From the NCBI GenBank assembly GCA_043228905.1, contig JBHGNT010000021.1:2480001-2544000 (forward strand): a stretch of DNA of 64,000 nt. The letters run 5' to 3'. Below, piece by piece: positions 19,176 to 30,167 of the stretch (its first letter is position 1; the number at the start of each line of letters is the position of its first letter). This stretch comes from Azolla caroliniana. Taxonomy: Eukaryota > Polypodiophyta. The notes below the pieces were generated by a model. It was not told the DNA's origin. It saw nothing but the letters and a program-made list of their open reading frames with translations, and ran no database searches. Made by a program: the position numbers and the translations under genes.

Positions 19176-22100
19176 TCATTCCATGGTTCGGTTCGGACCG
19201 AAAAGAATGCCATGGTCTTTTGTGCCAGCCAGATATCTGAACACATGCTTGACTGCGTTCCAATGCGATCGGCCAGGATTGTGCATAAATCTGCTAACGA
19301 CTCCTACGGCATGAGATATATCAGGCCGTGTCGCGACCATCAGGTACATAAGGGAGCCGACTGCCGGTGCATACGGTACCGACTTCATATCTTCCCCCTC
19401 CGGGCCGGATGTCGGGCAGTCTCGCTGAGAGAGCCGAAGATTCATTGGGAGCGGGGTTGAAGCAGATTTGGCTGATTGCATGTTGAAGCGTTCCAAGACA
19501 CGTCCGATATAGTCGGTCTGAGACAAAAAAAGATGTCGTTTATCGCGATGCCGACTAATCTTCATGCCAAGGATGTGTCGTGCCGGACCGAGGTCCTTCA
19601 TGGCAAACTTCAACCGCAGTTGCCGAACGAGATCGGCAAGTTCGCCCGCGTGGCGTCCAGAAATTAGCATGTCGTCCACGTAAATGATGAGGAAGATGGG
19701 TGATCCATCTTGAGCTGTGTTGGTGAAGAGACAATGGTCCTCATCGCTTTTGGAGAAGCCGATCGATTGGATGAAGTCGTCGAACTTCTTGTACCATTGT
19801 CGCGGTGCCTGTTTGAGGCCGTATAGACTCTTCCTGAGTCGGCAGACTAGATGTTCTTGGCCAGGTGCCACGAAGCCTTTTGGCTGCTCCATATAAATTT
19901 CCTCCTCGAGATCACCATGGAGGAAGGCTGTTTTGACATCTAGCTGAATCAGCTCCAAGTTGTCGGCTGCCACTACGCCGAGTAGAAAACGAAGGGTTGT
20001 CATTTTCACCACTGGTGAAAAAATCTCGTCGAAGTCGACGCCATATTCTTGTCGGAAGCCCTTCGCAACTAATCTGGCCTTGTACTTTGGGGTGGTCGAA
20101 TCATACGTCTCTTTTAGTCGATAAACCCACTTGCAAGGAAGAGCACGTCGGTTCCTAGGTAATTCGACCAGATCCCAAGTCTTGTTTGCCCGAATGGAGT
20201 GCATTTCCGACTCCATCGCCAGATGCCAGGTGACGGAATCGACAGATGTCGATGCTTCTTCGTAAGACGTCGGTTCGCCGGCGTCGGTGAAGAAAATTCC
20301 AGGAGAATACCTCTCCGGAGGTTGCGACAGTCTCTCGGATCGTCGAGGTATGATTGGACTGGTCGCATCGGGTATCAAGGTCGGATGGTCCGAAAGCGGA
20401 TTGTTCTGCTGTGCCGAGTCGGAGTTGTCCGAGTCGGTAGTGTAAGGTTCAGCTACCCGTGTGTTGAGAGCGGGGCCTTCTTGAAGGGTCGGCACATCGG
20501 AAAATGTTACCCTTCGGACTTCGATCGGTTTTTCGACTGATGGATTCATAGCCGACTCGTTGAACACAACGTCCGAACTTCGGACGATTTGTCTGCGTTC
20601 GGGATCCCAGAGTCGGTATCCCATTTCGCCGTCGGATCCATATCCAAGGAAAATGCATTTCCTGGACCGAGGTGCAAGTTTTCGGCGATCATCTTTCGGA
20701 ATAAGGGCGTACGCCTCGCATCCGAAGATCCTCAGCTTGTCGTAATTCGGCTTACTGCCGATCCATCGTTCCTGAGGAATTTGAAGTCCTAGAGGTCTAC
20801 TTGGCGACATATTGATTATGTGTACTGCCGTGAGTAGAGCCTCTGCCCAGAAGCCATCCGACAGTCCGGAGTGTTGGAGCATGGAAACTATCCGTTCTTG
20901 GATTGTCCGATTCATTCGTTCTGCAATCCCGTTTTGCTCCGGACTGTGTGGTGCCGTAAATTCACGTCGGATGCCGCGTTGTCGGCAGAATTTGACGAAT
21001 TCTTCTGATTTGAACTCTCCCCCATTGTCTGTCCGAAGGCATTTCAGTTTTTGGTCAGTTTGATTTTCTACCATAGCGAGCCAATCGGAGAAGATCGAGA
21101 AGACACGATCTTTGGTGCGAATTGGATAAGCCCACACCTTTCGAGTCGAATCGTCAATAAAACTGACGAAGTAAGAGGCACCGCCAAGAGACTGATGCGG
21201 CATCGGGCCACAGACGTCCGAGTGGACCAAATCGAGAGGTCTCGTTTCTCTTGGTGCTGATGTCGGGTGTGATGCGGCTGCTTGTTTGCCATACTGGCAA
21301 TGCTCGCAGAATTGATGGTCGGAGAAGGAGAGTTTGGGGATGTATCCGGCTCTAGATAGATGCGTGATGCCGGCCTTGCTGAGGTGTCCTAATCTTCTGT
21401 GCCATAGTGATGACACAGGAATATCCACCAAAAACAGGTTACCCTCTCTGAGCGTAACATGTAACGGATACAGGGAGTGTATCTTGGGTCCTCTAGCAAG
21501 CAGGAGGTTCCCCCTGTGGAGTGTCCACCCTCCCGAAGAAAAACCGGCACGAATGCCGTCTTCATCTAGTTGTCCGACTGAGATCAATGGCCTTGAGAGC
21601 TCGGGTACATGTCGGACATTGTGGAGTACAAGTGTAGAGCCACCTGCAAGGTTGAGCTCTACTGTGCCGATTCCGATGATGTCACAGTGTTGCGAGTTAC
21701 CGACTCGAACTGAGTCGGAGTGACGGATCGTATATTGCCGAAATTGGGATCGATGAGGAGTCACGTGAAATGACGCGCCCGAATCTAAGAGCCATGTGCT
21801 CGACTCTTCAGTCGTGAGTAGAACTTCTGATCCGACTGGATTTTCGATTGATAGTATATTCGGGTCGTCTGGTAGCACATCAGCTGAGAAGCTGACGTAA
21901 TTGATCTCCTCATGCCGGCCACTCTTCTTGTTGTTCTTGTTCTTGAGTGCGCGGCAGTCGGCTTTGATGTGTCCGGGTTTCTTGCAATAGTTGCAGATTC
22001 GGTTATCCCGTGACTGGCTCCGTCTTCGCTGACTGTTCGGCGGCCGTGAGGAATCTCTTCCTCGTATGTTCGATCGGTCTGTCGAACCTTGTACTACATA

Positions 22101-22700
22101 AGCGTCGTCTGTTGAGTCTTTGGCGAAAGACTTTCTCCGAGCTGCTTCGGTCAGGATTGCGCTCGTGACTTCGGAGTATTTAACAGCCGTGGTTGAAGCG
22201 TTGCACACGGTTGTGACGAAAGTTTCCCATGATGAGGGAAGGCTACTCATGAGTATCATTGCTCTGAGTTCATCCTCAATTGCCGTCCCCTGTGACGAGA
22301 TTTGGGAGCTTATGCTTTCGTACTCATTTAGGTGTGCTTGAACCGAGTCGGATTCTTTCATCCGCAAGTTGTAGAGGCGCCGGATCAGAAACATCTTTGT
22401 TGCGGCGACCTTCTTTTCGTAAGTGTCCGACAGTGTTTTCCACAGTTCGAATGCTGTCGTACACGATTGCACCGTAAAGTATACCGATTCCGATAGGTGC
22501 ATCCGAATCGTGGCGCGGACGATTCTGTCCAGCTTCTGCCACTCAATTGGTTTGTATCCTTCTGGAGGTTCTTCATTTTCGATGGGATCGATTTGCCCCT
22601 TGACTATGAGATAGTCCTGCATTTGTTCCTTCCAGAAGTTGAAGTTCGATCCATCGAACTTGCGTAGACTCATTTCTGACGAGCCGGATGTTGATGCCAT
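19176..22700 (-). pseudogene. Copia D Gag-Pol with RNase H deleted
   Basis: The frame is open from ATG 22700 to 19176 and covers gag, zinc knuckle, protease, integrase and reverse transcriptase (YVDDMLISG). It ends HGILFGPNRTME and a stop. The 403-nt deletion removes the RNase H core, including TDSDFAG, and shifts frame. RT and all upstream domains look intact. An enzyme of this copy could not remove the RNA strand itself and would depend on proteins from a sister copy. Confidence 0.88.
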
Positions 22701-23383
22701 CAAATTTGGTTTCGGTTGACGGAGCTCGGTTCGGAGTTGACTACGAACCTTGTTGGAGTGCAGCCGGTTGGCTCACCCGATATCGTTCTAGTCAGATTTG
22801 AACCCGAGTCGGTTCGGCTTCGGAACTTGCTCGAATTGACTCCGGTAGCTTGAGGGACAGAACCGACTGGTCTTCCCGAATGTTGCCGAGTCGGAGTGAG
22901 CCCGGTTCGCTTCGGATATATATATGCCGAATACCGATTATTGAAACCGATTATCTGGACCGATTCTGCTTCGGGTGGCTGCAGCGACGAGAGAGACAGA
23001 TCCAACTGATCCTCCCGAATGTCGATCAGCCGGATGAAGCGCGAATTGGGGTTGTTGTCTTGAGACCGATCTGCACCGAGTGGTTACAACGAGCGGCGAG
23101 CAGCGTTTAATGACCTTTTCGGATGCTGTTTAACCGAGTGGAGCACGATCGTGTCAATGTTGCACAAGGGGATTTCACCTCGAGCGGTTACGATCACAAG
23201 GAACAGAGTACAACCTGCTGGCTTACTCCAAGCGAAGATGATCTAACGCGATGAGATGCAAGCCTCGTTTTTCTTCTTCTTCTCTCTTCTTCGAATGACG
23301 CAAGAAACCGAATGCTGTGCAGGCTGAGACGACGGCCGACAGCGGGATGAAGGACCGAATACTGTGCAGGCTCTGATACCAGA

Positions 23384-23672
23384 TGTTGGAGACGAGGTCG
23401 TCAATGCGGAAGATCAAGAAGCATTCGATTCTTGTTGAATACCTGCGTATGACAGATTGTAGGTCGTGCACAAAGAGAGAGAGAGAGAGAGAGAGAGACA
23501 CACACACAAGACTTCTTATTCCACAAAGAGACAATACAACACCCAACCTTACGAAAAGGTTACAAGGTCACTATATATAGTGACCGACTTAGGCCAACTA
23601 CCCTTTATGATAATTACACAAATGGCCTAAAGGGATAGTGTGAATACGTCCATTATACACTTGTATTCGACA
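23384..23672 (-). repeat. Copia D 5' LTR
   Basis: 289 bp on the minus strand. The (GA)n and (CA)n tracts are shorter than in the 3' LTR. The PBS TGGTATCAGAGC lies at 23381-23370 on the minus strand. Confidence 0.9.
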
Positions 23673-23711
23673 CCCGGCTCTTCCTACACGCGAACGCGAA
23701 ATTTCGTGACA

Positions 23712-26607
23712 GCGGATCAGAAGAGTAGCCGGCAAGATGAGGTCAACTACGTCGACTCTTCAGCCGAAATTTTGACGACCAACCCGAACATACTGTCCAT
23801 AGAGAACCCAGTCGAATCAGAAGTTCTGCTTACGACTGAGGAAACGAGCACATGGCTCCTGGACTCGGGCGCATCGTATCATGTGACACCTCACCGATCT
23901 TAGTTTCGGCAATACTTGGACCAGCACTCCGACTCAGTTCGAGTCGGAAACTCGCAGCACTGTGCTATAATCGAAATTGGCACCGTAGAGCTCAATCTTC
24001 CCGAAGGCTCTACACTCGTACTACACAATGTCCGACACGTTCCTGAGCTTTCAAGACCCTTGATCTCAGTCGGACAACTTGACGAAGCCGGCATCCGTGT
24101 CGGATTCTCATCAGGAGGGTGAACACTCCACAAAGGGAACCTCTTGCTTGCTCGAGGACCAAAGGTACATTCCTTGTATCCTTTATATGTCACACTCAAA
24201 GAGGGTGACTTATTTTTTGTCGATATCCTCGTGTCATCGTTATGGCACGGACAACTTGGACACCTCAGCAAGGCCAGCATAACGCACATATCCATAGCCG
24301 GTTACATCCCCAAACTCTCCTTCTCGGATCACCAATTCTACGAGCATTGCCAGTACGGCAAACAAGTAGCCACATCACACCCGACATCAGCACCAAGAGA
24401 ATTGAGTCCCCTCGATTTGGTCCCCTATGTCACATCAGTCTCTCGATGGTGCTTCGTACTTCGTTAGTTTTATTAACGACTCGACTCAGAAGGTGTGGGC
24501 TTACCCCATTAGAACCAAAGATCGGGTGTTCTCGATCTTCTCCGAATGGCTTGCAATGGTCGAAAATCAGACCGGTCGGAAACTAAAATGTCTCCGAACC
24601 GATAATGGAGGAGAATTCAAGTCTGAAGAATTCGTCAAATTCTGTCGGGAACGCGGCATTCAACGTGAATATACAACACCTTATAGTTCGGAGCAGAACG
24701 GAATTGCTAAATGCATGAATCAGACGATTCAAGAACGCGTAGTATCCATGCGCCAACACTTCGGACAGTCGGATGGCTTCTGGGCGGAGGCTCTACTTAC
24801 GGCAGTACACATAATAAATATGTCACCAAGTAGACCTCTAGGACTTCAAATACCTAAGGAAATATGGACCGGCAGTAAGCCGAATTATGATAAACTGAGG
24901 ATCTTTGGTTGCGAGGCGTATGCTCTCATACCGAAAGACGGCCACAGGAAACTTGAACCAAGGTCAAGGAAATGTGTTTTTCTTGGATATGGACCCAACG
25001 GCGAGATCAGATACCGACTCTGGGACCCCGAGCACAGACAAATCATCCGAAGTTCGGACGTCGTGTTCAACGAGTCGGCTATGCATAAAACGGCCGAAAG
25101 GCCTATTGAAGTCCGAAGGGTAATATTTTCCGAAGTGCCAACCCTTCATGACGGCCCAGCCCACAACACGAGATCGGTTTCACGGGTAACTGACAACTCT
25201 CGCTCCGAATCCACCGATTCGGCACAGCCGAATGGCTCAGCTCCCGACCATCCGACATTGACACCCGGTGTGACTAGTTCAGTCATACGTCGCAGATCCG
25301 AGAGACTGTCGCAACCTCCGGAGAGGTACTCTCCCGGAATTTTCTTTACCGACGCTGGTGAACCGACGTCTTACGAAGAAGCATCGGCATCTGCCGATTC
25401 AGCCACATGGCATATGGCGATGGAGTCGGAAATGCACTCCATTCGGGCAAACAAGACTTGGGACTTGGTCGAATTGCCGAAGAATCGACATGCTCTTCCG
25501 TGTAAGTGGGTCTATCGACTAAAAGAGACGTCCGACTTGACCACCCCAAAGTACAAGGCCGGATTAGTTGCGAAGGGATTTCGACAAGAATATGGCGTCG
25601 ACTTCGACGAAATCTTTTCACCAGTGGTGAAAATGACGACCCTTTGTTTCATGCGCAGCGTCGTGGCCGCCGACAACTTGGAGCTAATTCAGCTAGATGT
25701 AAAAACGGCATTCCTCCACGGTGACCTACAGGAGGAAATCTATATGGAGCAGCCGAAAGGCTTTGTGGCATCCGGCCAGGAACATCTAGTTTGCCGACTC
25801 AAGAAGAGTCTCTACGGCCTGAAACAAGCACCCCGACAGTGGTACAAGAAGTTCGACGACTTCATCCAATTGATCGACTTCTCAAAGAGCGATGAGGAGC
25901 ACTGTCTCTTCACCAAAACAGCTCAAGACGGGTCTCCCGTCTTCCTCATCATCTACGTGGACGACATGCTACTCTCCGGTCGGCATGCCAGAGAGCTCAC
26001 CGATCTCGTTCGGCAACTGCATTTGAAGTTTGCCATGAAGGACCTCGGTCCGGCAAGACACATACTTGGTATGAAGATTAGTCGGTATCGCGATACACGA
26101 CAACTTTTCTTGTCTCAAACCGACTACATCGGACGTGTCTTAGAACGCTTCAACATGCAATCGGCCAAGTCTAGTTCAATCCCGCTCCTCATTAACCTTC
26201 GGCTGTCTCAGCGAGACTGTCTGACATCCGGTCCAGAGGGGGAAGATATGAAGTCGGTACCGTATGCACCGGCAGTCGGCTCCCTCATGTACGCGATGGT
26301 TGCGACACGGCCTGATATTTCTCACGTCGTAGGGTTTAGGGTTGTCCACAGCGACTCGGCTCCAGTTGTCTACAGCGACAGTCAGGGTGTTGTTGCTTTG
26401 TCAAAAAATCTGGTTCACCACAACGCCTCTAAGCATATCAACGTTCGATATCACTTCGTTCGGGACTGCGTCATTTCAAGGAAAATCGGTCTCGAGAAGA
26501 TATCCACAACCAATAATGTCGTAGATGAAATGACCAAGTGTCTTTCGGCGGATCATTTCCGGTCCCTTCGGCACCAGATGGGCGTAACGAAAAATCGGTC
26601 CGATTAA
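23712..26607 (+). pseudogene. Copia E pol relic
   Basis: Protease (LLDSGASYHVTPH), gag-pre-integrase, integrase (RTDNGGEF, SEQNGIAKCMN) and RT (LDVKTAFLHGDL, YVDDMLLSG) are recognisable. Stops occur at about 23901 and 24121, with a frameshift near 24420. From 24427 the frame is open to 26607, but the E of the integrase motif region is changed (AKCMN for AERMN) and a deletion near 26335 joins DISHVVG to the end of RNase H. This removes most of RNase H. Confidence 0.85.
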
Positions 26608-26807
26608 AGTCGGACACACAGCACAGGATGGTTTCAGACCACCGACATTGGTTCTCTAAGGATCGGCTTTAGCTCTTCCGACCCGACGGATTCGGTCTTC
26701 TGTCTTCGGATATTGCCGACTCTAACAAAACCGATATGTCCGATAAACCTCGTATATATACCTGTAATTTCTTAAGATAACCCATGTATACGCCCATTAC
26801 GGGGGAG

Positions 26808-27114
26808 TGTCGAATACGAGTGTATAATGGCCGTATTCACACTGTCCCTTTGTACAACCCAAGTTCGGGCTATTTCTGTAAATAGCATAAAGGGTAGTTG
26901 CCCTAGGATAGTCACTATATAAAGTGACTTTGTAACCTTTAGTGAAGGTCGGTTGTAATTTGTAATTGTTGCTATTGGAATATAACGGTTCCTTTGTGCC
27001 TCTCTCTCTCTCTCTCTCTCTCTCCCTCTATGTCTATCTTGCTCATGCATACACAGGTTCTTCTTCATCACGAATCTTGCTTGCACTTCCGCATTGACGG
27101 CCTTGTCCTCAACA
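26808..27114 (+). repeat. Copia E 3' LTR
   Basis: It begins TGTCGAATACGAG and ends GTCCTCAACA. It is diverged from the young LTRs but keeps the near-palindromic TATA (AGTCACTATATAAAGTGACT) and a CT tract near 27000-27024. Confidence 0.88.
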
Positions 27115-27325
27115 GGACCCACCTTCTCCCGATCCTACGCATCCACGGACTTGATGAAGAGCAGGACACGGCTCGTGCCGAGCACGATCCTGTCCAACGC
27201 CGAGAGATGAGCAAACCGTTTCTCGAACTCCCAGAGGAACACCGACATGTTCCTCCCCTTTCCGGGGCTTTCGACCCATTCCATAAATTTTCGTTTCAAT
27301 AACTAAAGTTAGTCCTCGAACACGT
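27115..27325 (-). pseudogene. Gypsy G5 gag fragment, inner piece
   Basis: The minus strand matches G2 gag around 9199-9380 (compare FMEWVESPGKGRN of G2). It lies between copia E and gypsy G4 and continues at 39896-40067. ACGT at 27322-27325 is the left target duplication of G4. Confidence 0.75.
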
Positions 27326-28030
27326 CGTCATAGTGTATTCCACACACTACGTGAAAACCATAAAATAATATATCCGATTTTAGATACATATAACTAGATA
27401 AATAATATATCAAAAGAATTTATCACGTGCATAGGGCAAGATTCGAACCATGCACCTCCACATAGATAAACCCCAACTTTACCATTGTAATAACTTATCT
27501 TTAGTGTTATAAATATAGATTTAATACGTATAAGACCTTTATTTACACATACCTTTATTAAAAGGTAAAAATCATGTATTCTTTAGAGTGTGAATATTTT
27601 ATTTACACGTGACATTAAAAGTGACTCATGCACATCTAGCGTGCATGAGCCCTATATTTAGGAAATGACAAAGCATCACATGCACATTTAGTGTGCATGG
27701 ACACTTTAGGTGAAAAAGCATGAAGTCATGCTTAGCCTCTTCCATCTTTATATAAGGAGGAGAGAAATATGTATATGGTTGTTGATTAATATACAAGGAT
27801 TGATCAATCTAATATATTCGTGGGATTCACGAATTTTGCCATCTAAATTACTCTTATAATCTAAATATTGTTTTAATTACACTAAACTTGTGGGATTCAC
27901 GAGATTCCTATCTTACTTCTCTTCCTATTATTCATAACTAGCCTTAAGTTGTATTCCTCTTCCTCCTAGTCCAAAACCTCGGCGGTTCCCACCCGACTCA
28001 CGCAACGATCCGGAACCGAAAGGCTCGACA
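27326..28030 (+). repeat. Gypsy G4 5' LTR
   Basis: AT-rich 705-bp LTR ending GGCTCGACA. A TATA box lies near 27751 (TATATAAGG). It contains an antisense tRNA-like block at 27440-27490. It ends just before the PBS at 28035. Confidence 0.9.
27440..27490 (-). repeat. tRNA-like (SINE-head-like) segment inside the G4 LTR
   Basis: On the minus strand TACAATGGTAAAG resembles a polymerase III A box. After about 29 nt comes GGTTCGAATC, a perfect B-box/T-loop consensus. The same block is in the 3' LTR (39301-39350). No full tRNA fold is evident, so this is probably a tRNA-derived fragment captured by the LTR. Confidence 0.5.
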
Positions 28031-28034
28031 CAGT

Positions 28035-28050
28035 TGGTGAACCCGACGTG
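28035..28050 (+). promoter_or_regulatory. Primer binding site of G4
   Basis: TGGTGAACCCGACGTG, identical to the site of G2, four bases after the LTR. Confidence 0.7.
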
Positions 28051-28070
28051 AAGCACCGGGTGGCAAGGAG

Positions 28071-30113
28071 ATGGAAAATCAACCGGAGGCTAGCAACATG
28101 ATGATGATGTTCGAGCGCATGCTACAAGAACAACGCGCGATGTCGGAGATAGCGGCATTAGTGGAGCGGCTCGTGCAACGAAACGGGCAATTCAACGGGA
28201 AAGGAGTGTCGCGGTATCTTCGGGACTACAAGGCGGAGATGCTACGGTGCGGAATATCGGAAGGACTGCAAGTGACGTCCTTCAACCGGGTGGCGACCGA
28301 CGGGCTTCAAGCAAGCATCCATGGGCTACGACAACAAAATCCGACATGGGAGGCGTTTGAAGAAGAGCTAAAGAGGACATTCGCCATCGAGGATTCCTCC
28401 AAGGCGACGCGAAGGGGATTCGAAGATTGGGTGGAGACGCCGGACAAGGGATTGAAGGTCGTTGATGTGTTTTCGGCATTCGAAAGCCGGTTCGGGAGGT
28501 TGTCCGCGAGAGATCAAGCTATCCTCGTACCGGACAAGGTAATCATGTTCTTGCTAGCCGTGGACGTCCGGGACCGGAAAGATCTCGGAGTGCTCTTGGA
28601 GGACACGACCACGGAGAGCGGCCTCAACGAAACATGGGAAAGCGTGCGGGATATCATCGCGCGATACACGAAGAGGGGGCAATGGCTTGCCAACGAGGAA
28701 AAGAGGGTTTCGGAACCGATTCCGAAACCGAGAACCGGATTGGAAGACCATCAACCAAGGGCTCGACAGACTACGACCGAGAAGGGAATTGATGCATCTA
28801 CGGTGGAGCAACTATTGAAGGAGATGGAGAATCTGAAGATCGCGATGGTGAAGAAGACGGATGACCGCCCCACAAGCTCCAAGTATACGGACCGACGGTG
28901 CATATGGTGCGATAGCGCCGAACACGATCGGAGGGATTGCGACGAGCATAAGGAGGCGCTACGGCGGGATCTCATCTACTACGAGGGAAACCGGATTCAT
29001 TCGATGGACTCTCGGAAGCCACTCCGACCGAACTTCCGGAAAGGCGGCATGAAGAAGGTGCTCGAGGAGGAATTAGCGGCAAGAAGCAACTATGCGACAA
29101 CCGCGGGAATATGTGTCGGGGAATCATCGAGAGCAAAGACGTCTTTTTGGCCGGAAGTTCTAGAAAACACCGAGAAAACCGACTCCAACGAGATCCGAAG
29201 CACCGCGGAAGGCGTCCGGGAAGCTACGGGATGGGAGTGCCCTGTCGACAAGAATAGCGTATACGCCCTGTGTCAATTGCATAAAGTGTATGTGGACGAG
29301 AAACGACGACGCACGGAGGATGCGGCCGGGCCATCGAAGATACCGGAAAGTTGGAACTCCGGAGGTAAGGGAAAAGAAAAGGAGACTCCGGCATTCAAGC
29401 TCGCCTCGGACATAGAACAACAAACCGACTTGAAAAGAGTGTTCGAGGAAAGAATCTTGGATAGCCGGGTAGATTTCTCGCTTCGGGAGCTACTCGGAAT
29501 AGCAAAAAAGGAGTTCCACGATCTTCTCGTGGATCTCGTGAATCGAAAAAGACAAAGTACGGAGGAAAATGCTCCAAGGGTGAATGCGAACACCGTTTTA
29601 ATGAACGACACCGAAGCGGAGGACGAAATTCCGAACTCCCACTATACAAGGCCACATTGGGCACGCGCGACTACGGAGACTCCGGTCCGAATCGGCAACA
29701 TCAAAGAACCCGTGCTAGCATTGATTGATCACGGATCGGAGATCAACTTGATGTCCAAGGAGTTCTACCGGAAGGGGAAGTGGCCTATTAACACCAACCA
29801 TGGATGGAAGATTCGGGCGGCCACCAAAGCAACGGAAGATCTATTTGCGGCTTGTCCGGATGTGACGGTGAAGATCGAGGATGTCGAGATCGACCAAAAT
29901 TTCTTCGTGCAAGATGAGGTTTCACATTCCGTCATCCTCGGCCAACCCTTTATCACGGCATCACGGATGGAGACGAAGGTGCTCGATAGCAGTGCGGCTT
30001 TTGCGCGAATTCGGAGCCAAAACGGTGGGAAATCCGTCCAATTCCTAACGGTGCCGGCAAATCATGAAAGGAACAAGAGGGAACTCTTGTCCCAAGTGAC
30101 AATGGATTTTTAA
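28071..30113 (+). CDS. Gypsy G4 Gag-protease ORF
   Basis: 680 codons, open from ATG 28071 to TAA 30113. Gag has a CCHC knuckle CIWCDSAEHDRRDC (about residues 276-289). The protease region follows YTRPHWARATTETPVRIG and carries LIDHGSEINLMS (Asp at about residue 553), again DHG in place of DSG or DTG. The last codons are GAT TTT TAA, matching the ends of ORF1 in G2 and H. This is the only full ORF1 in the window without an internal stop. Confidence 0.9.
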   Translation: MENQPEASNMMMMFERMLQEQRAMSEIAALVERLVQRNGQFNGKGVSRYLRDYKAEMLRCGISEGLQVTSFNRVATDGLQASIHGLRQQNPTWEAFEEELKRTFAIEDSSKATRRGFEDWVETPDKGLKVVDVFSAFESRFGRLSARDQAILVPDKVIMFLLAVDVRDRKDLGVLLEDTTTESGLNETWESVRDIIARYTKRGQWLANEEKRVSEPIPKPRTGLEDHQPRARQTTTEKGIDASTVEQLLKEMENLKIAMVKKTDDRPTSSKYTDRRCIWCDSAEHDRRDCDEHKEALRRDLIYYEGNRIHSMDSRKPLRPNFRKGGMKKVLEEELAARSNYATTAGICVGESSRAKTSFWPEVLENTEKTDSNEIRSTAEGVREATGWECPVDKNSVYALCQLHKVYVDEKRRRTEDAAGPSKIPESWNSGGKGKEKETPAFKLASDIEQQTDLKRVFEERILDSRVDFSLRELLGIAKKEFHDLLVDLVNRKRQSTEENAPRVNANTVLMNDTEAEDEIPNSHYTRPHWARATTETPVRIGNIKEPVLALIDHGSEINLMSKEFYRKGKWPINTNHGWKIRAATKATEDLFAACPDVTVKIEDVEIDQNFFVQDEVSHSVILGQPFITASRMETKVLDSSAAFARIRSQNGGKSVQFLTVPANHERNKRELLSQVTMDF

Positions 30114-30167
30114 AGCAGACTGTTGCGGAGTGGGGAAGTGATAGTCCGAGAAGCCCTGATACCCCAC
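30105..30167 (+). promoter_or_regulatory. Putative -1 frameshift site and stem, gypsy G4
   Basis: GATTTTTAA (30105-30113), a 16-nt spacer, GTGGGG (30130-30135), a 26-nt loop and CCCCAC (30162-30167). The spacer differs in sequence from G2 while its length and the stem are kept. The -1 frame is open from 30110 on and encodes EWGSDSP, similar to AWGRDSP of G2. Confidence 0.62.

Larger units (their letters stand above)
18588..23672 (-). mobile_element. Ty1/copia element, copy D, with internal deletion
   Basis: Both LTRs are present (18588-18908 and 23384-23672), with leader, PBS (23370-23381 reversed) and a long gag-pol frame. It is flanked by CCCGC on the left and CCCGG on the right, a 5-bp duplication with one mismatch. 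It inserted into the 3' LTR of gypsy H. Compared with copy A it lacks 403 nt of RNase H (equivalent to 3951-4353), so it is defective although otherwise nearly identical to A and C. Confidence 0.92.
6440..23711 (+). mobile_element. Ty3/gypsy element H, split by four later insertions and lacking its 5' part
   Basis: Pieces at 6440-8011, 15905-18587 and 23673-23711 join in order into the 3' half of one gypsy copy: end of protease, RT, RNase H, integrase, 3' LTR. They are interrupted by G2 (8012-15341), a reversed LTR (15356-15904) and copia D (18588-23672). The left edge is copia B. The 5' LTR, gag and most of protease are missing. The right end (CGTGACA at 23711) abuts the internal region of copia E, so H had inserted into E. 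Confidence 0.8.
17996..23711 (+). repeat. Gypsy H 3' LTR, interrupted by copia D
   Basis: Parts 17996-18587 and 23673-23711 join to about 626 bp. It begins TGTCGTGAAG like G2 and ends CGTGACA. Within the left part there are CT-rich and poly-C tracts near 18300-18370. Confidence 0.8.
23712..27114 (+). mobile_element. Older Ty1/copia element E, 5' part lost, with 3' LTR
   Basis: It is clearly the same family as A-D but diverged throughout, with several stops and frameshifts. It starts abruptly after the gypsy H LTR, inside the zinc-knuckle to protease spacer, and ends with its own LTR (26808-27114). The DNA after the LTR is gypsy G5 gag on the minus strand, so E inserted into G5 and H later into E. 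Confidence 0.85.

Noticed and set aside
27440-27490. A functional tRNA gene
   Set aside because: Boxes A and B are present, but I cannot form an acceptor stem or anticodon arm, and the block repeats with the LTR.
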